Below are positions 6,445-10,101 of a DNA stretch of 10,101 bases, one piece after another (within the stretch, counting starts at the first letter, position 1; every line of letters begins with the position of its first letter). Source of the stretch: CAZMCC01 sp964564695 (GTDB taxonomy: Bacteria > Planctomycetota > Phycisphaerae > Phycisphaerales > UBA1924); contig CAZMCC010000118.1 in the NCBI GenBank assembly GCA_964564695.1, positions 1 through 10,101 on the forward strand, read 5' to 3'. The position numbers and the translations under genes were made by a program. The notes under the pieces were generated by a model, which did no database searches, was not told the origin of the DNA, and worked only from the letters and a program-made list of their open reading frames with translations.

Positions 6445-6596
6445 ACCGCAGAGGCGCAGAGGGCGCGGAGGAATACGGAAGAAGAGATTCACCACGGAGA
6501 GCACGGAGAACAAGGAGGGAAGTGCGTGGGCCCGAACTGGTTGACGTTCTCGGCTTGAACTCCGTGTTCTCCGTGGTCTCCGCGGTCTCCGTGGTG
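6445..6596. repeat. Interspersed CGCAGAGG / ACGGAGAAC repeats in inverted arrangement
   Basis: At 6445-6473 are two or three copies of a GCAGAGGC-like unit. At 6490-6520, CACCACGGAGAGCACGGAG and following carry tandem nonamers ending in ACGGAGAA. At 6561-6596 the complementary form (TCCGTGTTCTCCGTGG, CTCCGTGGTG) carries one unit more, so the block can fold into a long imperfect hairpin. From recall, these repeats occur between genes in many bacterial phyla and often produce false ORFs, as they do here on both strands. This fills the 220-base spacer 6417-6636, where I see no gene. Confidence 0.8.
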
Positions 6597-6610
6597 GAAT
6601 GCGGGCGGGT

Positions 6611-6636
6611 ACGTCGCTCGCTTGCGCTCGCGGCTC
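6611..6636. repeat. Short dispersed repeat GAGCCGCGAGCGCAAGCGAG (minus)
   Basis: It abuts the stop codon of the gene ending at 6637. Read on the minus strand it is GAGCCGCGAGCGCAAGCGAG plus CGACGT, a repeat form I associate with intergenic regions of Planctomycetota. It is related in sequence to the element at 9278-9297. Confidence 0.65.
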
Positions 6637-7281
6637 TTATCCGCGGACCATTCGGCTTGCGTTGAGTCTGCGGGCGGCATCGGGCTCGCCGTCGGCGTCG
6701 AGGTCGAGGGCGACGAGGACGCGGGCGCGTTCGGCGTTGAAGCGCTGGGCGTAGAGGCGCGATCGCTGGGCGGCGGCGGACTCGGGGCCGGCGAGGGCCG
6801 CCGCGGCGGACCAGATCATCTGGAGCGCGCCGAGGGATTCGACGAGGCGGAGCGAATCGCCGTTGGTGACGCTCGCTTCGACCGGGGCGCCGGGGCGCTG
6901 CGCGCCGGGCTCGATGCCGGCCATGCGCAGGAGCTGGGCGTGGACGATCGCGATCTGGGGGATGAAGGTGGCGATGGTGACGGGGGCGCCGGTGGCGGGG
7001 GCGGGCGGGATGGCGGCGTCGTCGGGGGTGGCACGGAGGCGGGAGACTTCGAGCTGGGTGGAACTCGTGCGCGAGAGAACCTCGAGCGCGACGCCCCCCC
7101 CACCGCTCACGAGGACAACGTGGCCGGTGGTGACCCCTACGAGTGCGGCGTCGGCGCCGGTGAGCGTGAGTGTGGTACCGGTGATTGAGCCGGTGGCGTC
7201 GAGGAGGCGCTGGGATTGCAGGGCGACGTCGGAGAAGAGGTTGGGTTCGAGGGTGATGAGGTCGCGGTCGTGGGAGAACAT
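6637..7281 (-). CDS. Probable phage head-tail connector/adaptor protein, unidentified
   Basis: A 214-residue protein directly downstream of the capsid gene. The N-terminal half looks like a small beta domain (LFSDVALQSQRLL, then GSITGTTLTLTGAD, GHVVLVSGGGG, ALEVLSRTSSTQLEVSRLR). The C-terminal half is helical (IAIVHAQLLRMAGI, SLRLVESLGALQMIWSAAAA) and ends with ARVLVALDLDADGEPDAARR. Order (portal, scaffold, capsid, this gene) and size fit a head-completion or adaptor protein, but I recognise no named family. DLDADGEPD resembles the calcium-binding DxDxDG loop; whether it binds metal is unknown. The start is ATG 7281, with GGAG (7288-7291) then six C before it. The SGGGGV segment (59-64) is encoded by a G8 tract, and length changes there would shift the frame. 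Confidence 0.72.
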   Translation of the reverse strand: MFSHDRDLITLEPNLFSDVALQSQRLLDATGSITGTTLTLTGADAALVGVTTGHVVLVSGGGGVALEVLSRTSSTQLEVSRLRATPDDAAIPPAPATGAPVTIATFIPQIAIVHAQLLRMAGIEPGAQRPGAPVEASVTNGDSLRLVESLGALQMIWSAAAALAGPESAAAQRSRLYAQRFNAERARVLVALDLDADGEPDAARRLNASRMVRG

Positions 7282-7298
7282 GGGGGGCTCCGGGGGGA

Positions 7299-7395
7299 GG
7301 GACTAGGGGCTGGGGACTAGGGACTAGTGAAAGGCAGAAGACGCGTGGACAAGGGTGCTTACTGCCCTAGTCCCTAGTCCCTGGCCCCTAGTCCC
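7299..7395. repeat. 29-bp inverted repeat built from GGGACTA heptamers
   Basis: The left arm 7299-7327 (starts GGGACTAGGGGCTGGG) and the right arm 7367-7395 (ends CCCCTAGTCCC) are complementary at 27 of 29 positions. The two exceptions are transitions that still allow G-U pairs in RNA. GGCAG (7333-7337) and CTGCC (7362-7366) extend the stem inward. The arms carry GGGACTA repeats. It sits between the capsid gene and the next gene, so it could act as an attenuator or processing site. It could also be a small non-autonomous repeat element. Confidence 0.8.
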
Positions 7396-7402
7396 TTCCT
7401 GC

Positions 7403-7441
7403 AAACCCCCCGACCGCGGCTTTCACCGAGGCCGGAGGGGG
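7403..7441 (-). terminator. Possible terminator after the major capsid gene
   Basis: On the minus strand, CCCTCCGGCCTCGG can pair with CCGCGGTCGGGGGG around TGAAAG, with one mismatch and two G-U pairs, followed by TTTGC. The stem is strong but the T-run is only three, so termination would be partial at best. It would lower expression of downstream genes relative to the capsid gene. Confidence 0.4.
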
Positions 7442-7480
7442 TGTCGCTGAAAGCGCGGCGCGCGGCACTGGGCAGTTGCG

Positions 7481-7496
7481 TCGCCGCGAACGGCGA
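7481..7496 (-). other. UUCG-loop hairpin touching the capsid stop codon
   Basis: Minus-strand TCGCCG-TTCG-CGGCGA: a 6-bp stem with the extra-stable UUCG tetraloop, beginning at the base after the TGA of the capsid gene (7499-7497). Probably protects the mRNA 3' end. Confidence 0.6.
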
Positions 7497-8666
7497 TCAC
7501 GTGGTGCCGAGGCCGCGGATGACGGCGTGGGCGTTTTCGTTGAGGAACTCGAGGGTGTACTCGCCCAGGACGAGGCCGACCTCGCTGTCGCCGGGGCTGG
7601 CGAGGGGCTTGTACTGGAAACTGCGGCCGGCGAGGGGGAGGACGCTGAGGCGGGAGCTGTCGAGGAGCAGGACGGTGTCGGGCGGGGTCCAGCGTGAGAG
7701 GATGACGCGGCAGACGCCGAAGTCGCTCTCGTAGACGCTGACGAGGTCCTTGAAGCGGGTGTCGGCGGGCATGAACTGGCGGTTGCTGGTGACGAAGTCG
7801 TTGATGCGGCGCTTCTGGAGGCCGCCGACGACGATGGTGTCGACGGCGCCGCCGGACTGGTCCCAGACGAATCGGAGGGCGGTGTTGAGGATGGATTCGT
7901 TGAGGTCGCTGCCCGCCCCGCCGCCCGAGGGGATCCCGCCGGCGCCCGGTTGGAAGACGTTGGTGGCGATCTGGCGGATGATGCCGTTCATGGAACGCCG
8001 GACGGTGGAGGAGCCCTGGGGGCTGGCGGCGGGGGCGACGCCGTTGATGACGGAGTTCTCGAGGTCTCGGAGGAGCTCGCGGATGCGTTCCTGCTTCTGG
8101 TAGTCGACCTCGTCGGCGACGCCGTAGGCCTTGGTGGCCTGCATGGAGCCGGAGACTTCGACGCCTGCGGTGAAGATCTGGGTGTAGTTGCGCTTGCGGG
8201 AGCGTGCGGTGAAGCGTGCGGCGGGGCGGTCGTCGCCTTCGAGGGCGGCGTTGCCGACGATGATGAGCTTCATGTTGTCGACGAGGGTTCCGGCGGTGGT
8301 TCCGCCGTAGGCGCGAACGACGGTGAGGACGCTGCCGGCGATGGCGGTGACGAACATGATTTCGCGGGTGGTGTCGGGGCGGACCTGGTCGCCGATGCGA
8401 AAGCGGTCGGCGTTGTCGACGGTGATGCTGGTGGCGGTGGTGGGGCTGGGGGTGAAGGACGACTGGTTGATCTGATCGGTGTTGGGGAGGAGGGCGTCCT
8501 CGAGCCACTCGTGGATGGTGCCGGCGGCGGCGCGCTTGGCGTCGCCGATGTGGTCGAGCAGCGGGGTCTCGAAGGGGCTGACAAGGCTGATGACGTCGGA
8601 GACGTCTTCGACGAGCTCGGGGAGGTCGGCGCCGGCGGCGTATGTGGGCTTTCCGGTGAAGGGCAT
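7497..8666 (-). CDS. Phage major capsid protein, SU10/DUF5309-like
   Basis: A 389-residue shell protein that would form the icosahedral head, HK97-like fold. Early residues ISLVSPFETPLLDHIGDAK, then GTIHEWLEDALL, match the N-terminal pattern of SU10-type capsid proteins. A beta region with TSITVDNADRFRIGDQVRP follows. The most typical stretch is 160-209: NYTQIFTAGVEVSGSMQATK, then VDYQKQERIRELLRDLENSV and INGV. Next comes RRSMNGIIRQIATNV and a C-terminal half ending FLNENAHAVIRGLGTT. The length suits the family. The start is ATG 8666, set by AAAGGAG five bases upstream. The open frame continues 17 residues upstream through GGGCAAA repeats, which I exclude. The gene follows portal and scaffold-like genes, the classic head-gene order. 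The capsid role is strongly supported; the exact subfamily is from recall. Confidence 0.88.
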   Translation of the reverse strand: MPFTGKPTYAAGADLPELVEDVSDVISLVSPFETPLLDHIGDAKRAAAGTIHEWLEDALLPNTDQINQSSFTPSPTTATSITVDNADRFRIGDQVRPDTTREIMFVTAIAGSVLTVVRAYGGTTAGTLVDNMKLIIVGNAALEGDDRPAARFTARSRKRNYTQIFTAGVEVSGSMQATKAYGVADEVDYQKQERIRELLRDLENSVINGVAPAASPQGSSTVRRSMNGIIRQIATNVFQPGAGGIPSGGGAGSDLNESILNTALRFVWDQSGGAVDTIVVGGLQKRRINDFVTSNRQFMPADTRFKDLVSVYESDFGVCRVILSRWTPPDTVLLLDSSRLSVLPLAGRSFQYKPLASPGDSEVGLVLGEYTLEFLNENAHAVIRGLGTT

Positions 8667-8671
8667 GGGGT

Positions 8672-8678
8672 CTCCTTT
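8672..8678 (-). promoter_or_regulatory. Strong ribosome binding site of the capsid gene
   Basis: AAAGGAG, then ACCCC, then ATG (8666) on the minus strand. It is the best SD in the window, with ideal spacing. It fixes the capsid start and fits the high expression expected of this gene. Confidence 0.85.
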
Positions 8679-8683
8679 CAAAT

Positions 8684-8718
8684 GGGCAAAGGGCAAAGGG
8701 CAAAGGGCAAAGGGCAAA
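8684..8718. repeat. Perfect GGGCAAA heptamer array, five copies
   Basis: Five exact tandem copies of GGGCAAA (TTTGCCC on the minus strand) lie five bases upstream of the capsid RBS, in the 72-base spacer between the scaffold-like gene and the capsid gene. This is the array type called short tandemly repeated repeats in cyanobacteria. A degenerate relative lies at 5876-5904. Copy number could vary by slippage and so alter the distance to the RBS or mRNA folding. Confidence 0.9.
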
Positions 8719-8738
8719 TGAGGACGGGGAGGGGGCGA

Positions 8739-9188
8739 TCAGCTGCGGCGGGCTCGGAGGTAGCGGAGCAGGGCCGCGCGGCCGCCGGCCTGGGCGGCTT
8801 GGAAGGCGGCATCGGCGGGGGACGCGGGCGGGTCGATTTCGCGGCCGCCCATGGAGGAGGGAGAGGGCGTGCGCCTGAAGAGGCCGGGCTTGCGGCGCTT
8901 GAGGGTGCGGATTTCGTCGGGGATGTCGGGGTCGGCCCCCCCCACGGACGCGATGCGCTCCATGACGAATGCGGAGGCGGCCTCGGCGTCGGCGGCGCCG
9001 GACTCGACGAGCTGGCGGTAGACCTCGCGGCGGCGCTCGGACTGGGTGAGCGACTGACGGGCGGCGGCGAGGTGGGCTTCGAGTTCGACGACGCGGAGTT
9101 GGAGGGCGTCGAGGGATTGAGCGGGCGTGTCGGGGGTGTCGGGCGTGTCGGGCGTGTCGGGCGTGTCGGGTGCGGGTGCGGTGGACAT
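8739..9188 (-). CDS. Probable capsid scaffolding protein
   Basis: A 149-residue hydrophilic protein between portal and capsid genes, the standard position of a phage scaffold. Residues 8-22 are five DTP repeats in a disordered N-terminus. Residues 25-62 form a likely coiled coil (SLDALQLRVVELEAHLAAAR, then QSLTQSERRREVYRQLVESG). Residues 92-105 are basic (EIRTLKRRKPGLFRR), and the C-terminus is AALLRYLRARRS, also basic, as in scaffolds that touch the shell through a positively charged tail. No protease motif is seen. The start is ATG 9188, with AAGGAG (9199-9204) ten bases upstream, a slightly long spacing. A C8 tract on the + strand (8936-8943) encodes the VGGA region. The role is inferred from position, size and composition; sequence alone does not name a family. 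Confidence 0.7.
   Translation of the reverse strand: MSTAPAPDTPDTPDTPDTPDTPAQSLDALQLRVVELEAHLAAARQSLTQSERRREVYRQLVESGAADAEAASAFVMERIASVGGADPDIPDEIRTLKRRKPGLFRRTPSPSSMGGREIDPPASPADAAFQAAQAGGRAALLRYLRARRS
9127..9171. repeat. Five 9-base in-frame repeats (GTGTCGGGC) encoding Asp-Thr-Pro
   Basis: Units 2-4 are identical GTGTCGGGC; units 1 and 5 differ at the last base. The unit is a multiple of three, so copy-number change would only lengthen or shorten the disordered N-terminus of the scaffold-like protein. Confidence 0.9.
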
Positions 9189-9277
9189 GGGTGGGGGTCT
9201 CCTTGTGTTGGTGCGGGTGCGTGGGATGGCGCGAGCGCGGGAACGTCCCGTGCCTGGTGGTGAGCTGTGTGCGGTGG

Positions 9278-9297
9278 CCCGTCGCTTACGCTCCGGG
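9278..9297. repeat. Dispersed repeat CCCGGAGCGTAAGCGACGGG (minus)
   Basis: It lies in the 124-base spacer between the portal and scaffold-like genes, 15 bases after the portal stop. This form (GGAGCGTAAGCGACGGG) is one I recall as a common intergenic repeat in Planctomycetota. The rest of the spacer holds only the SD of the next gene and a possible short stem near CGGGAACGTCCCG. Confidence 0.65.
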
Positions 9298-9312
9298 TTC
9301 GTTGCGTGGGGG

Positions 9313-10101
9313 TCAGATCACGCCGGGGTCGCCGGGCTGGTAGCCGAGTTCGTCGATGAGGCGGGCGTTGGGGACGCCGAGCTGGGCTTTGTCGAGGGCG
9401 CTCTTGACCTGTTCGCGTTCGTCGAGGGGGAGGGGGTTGGGCCAGTCGATGCGGACGGCGCGGTCGGCGGGCTCGGTGGGGAGGAGGCCGGCTTCGTCGA
9501 GGGCGGTGAGGATGAGGCGGGCCAGGGACTGCAGGCCGCGGCCGTAGGTGACGCGTTTGCGCTCGGTTTTGCTGAGCAGGCCGAGGAGCGTGACGCGGAG
9601 CGCGTTCTCGCTGGAGAGGTTGCCGATCTTGGCGCGGACGACGCCGGTGGCGAGGGGCGGGACGCCGGAGGTCTTGTCGAGGGCCTCGCGGAGCTCATCG
9701 ATGTGGCGGTCTTCGCTGGGGCTGGCGGCGGCGCCGCCGAAGGCGGTGACGGAAGCGTCCATGTTGTCGGTGGCCCAGACCTGGCCGGGGGCGACGGGGG
9801 TGCGCTCGAAGCCGTCGATGCCCTTGGCGAGGTACATCTTGAAGGACTGGAAGGTGACTCGTGCGGCGCGGTCGGAGAGGCGGGTGTTGAGCTCGTCCTG
9901 CAGGGGGATCAGGGGCTCGACTTCGGAGAGGCCGGAGTAGTCGAAGGGCTGGGCGATGTTCTGGATGTGGACGAGGGGGAGCGTGCCGGGGGTGAGGCGG
10001 TTGGGGGCTTCTTCCACGAGGCGGGGACCTGCCCCCCCACCCGAATCCTCGTAGCGCTGGCGGTGGGTGCCCGTCGCGTGTGCGACCGCGGGGTCCTCGG
10101 C
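9313..10101 (-). CDS. Phage portal protein, C-terminal part (SPP1 gp6-like)
   Basis: The portal forms the ring at one capsid vertex through which DNA is packaged and ejected. 262 residues are present and the frame stays open to the window edge, so the 5' end is missing. A GTG at 10017 would be an internal valine, not the start. Typical of the gp6-like family are TLPLVHIQNIAQPFDYSGLS, then EVEPLIPLQDELNTRLSDRA, the helical LREALDKTSGVPPLATG, and SSENALRVTLLGLLSKTERK followed by YGRGLQSLARLILTAL. The last part corresponds to the long crown/wing helices. The protein ends DELGYQPGDPGVI. A C7 tract (10032-10038, + strand) encodes SGGGAG in a loop. First gene of the visible head module; the terminase should lie just outside the window. 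Confidence 0.87.
   Translation of the reverse strand, partial: AEDPAVAHATGTHRQRYEDSGGGAGPRLVEEAPNRLTPGTLPLVHIQNIAQPFDYSGLSEVEPLIPLQDELNTRLSDRAARVTFQSFKMYLAKGIDGFERTPVAPGQVWATDNMDASVTAFGGAAASPSEDRHIDELREALDKTSGVPPLATGVVRAKIGNLSSENALRVTLLGLLSKTERKRVTYGRGLQSLARLILTALDEAGLLPTEPADRAVRIDWPNPLPLDEREQVKSALDKAQLGVPNARLIDELGYQPGDPGVI

Noticed and set aside
5592..6665. A 357-codon + strand Gly/Glu/Asp-rich frame over the small phage genes
   Set aside because: It spans several intergenic repeats and two oppositely oriented genes that have RBS motifs; composition is typical of an antisense shadow.
7423..8703. A 426-codon minus-strand frame overlapping the capsid gene
   Set aside because: The product is almost entirely Arg, Pro and His, as expected of the frame-shifted shadow of a GC-rich gene.
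8684..8718. The heptamer array as a plasmid-type iteron origin or a CRISPR array
   Set aside because: The units are only 7 bases with no spacers, and no replication initiator gene or cas gene is nearby. A simple tandem repeat explains it.

Overview
The window is very GC-rich DNA from what looks like a Planctomycetota bacterium, probably of the class Phycisphaerae. This rests on several things: the MetK 3' end; two tandem membrane proteins with a CPxCWY…C(P/S)ECG zinc ribbon, of a kind I associate with that class; host-type genes without Shine-Dalgarno sequences; and intergenic palindromes such as ACAGGCGGGACGCCTGT and CCCGGAGCGTAAGCGACGGG. The taxon is an inference from recall, not a search result.

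Left part (1-4641, + strand). The window opens inside metK (S-adenosylmethionine synthetase), whose reading frame is interrupted by one in-frame TAG at 116-118 in otherwise intact sequence. A 211-base spacer with three stem-loops, the last a good intrinsic terminator, separates it from a predicted trypsin-like serine protease lipoprotein (660-1556). A palindromic dispersed repeat follows. Then come two tandem paralogues (1602-3167 and 3211-4641), each with N-terminal membrane segments, a four-cysteine zinc ribbon and a helical, HEAT-like C-terminal domain. They share an almost identical core but differ in third-position codon choice (C-rich against G-rich). The + strand changes from C-rich to G-rich at about 3.2 kb.

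Right part (10101-4659, - strand). A phage head/neck module reads leftward: portal protein (cut by the window edge), a coiled-coil protein in the scaffold position, an SU10/DUF5309-like major capsid protein, a probable connector or adaptor, two small unidentified probable head/tail proteins, and last a lipoprotein that looks like a host gene. The five phage genes with visible starts have clear SD motifs (AAAGGAG, GGAG or AAAGG), often followed by CCCCCC-ATG. The host-type genes and the lipoprotein do not.

Spacers. Unlike a compact virulent-phage operon, every phage gene is separated from the next by 72-220 bases filled with different repeats or hairpins: GGGCAAA heptamers, a 29-bp GGGACTA-based inverted repeat, ACGGAGAAC-type nonamers and several short palindromes. 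This suggests a resident, possibly domesticated prophage or gene-transfer-agent-like element colonised by host repeats. No integrase, terminase, lysis gene, tRNA, rRNA, CRISPR array or attachment site is visible here. The terminase would be expected just beyond the right edge.
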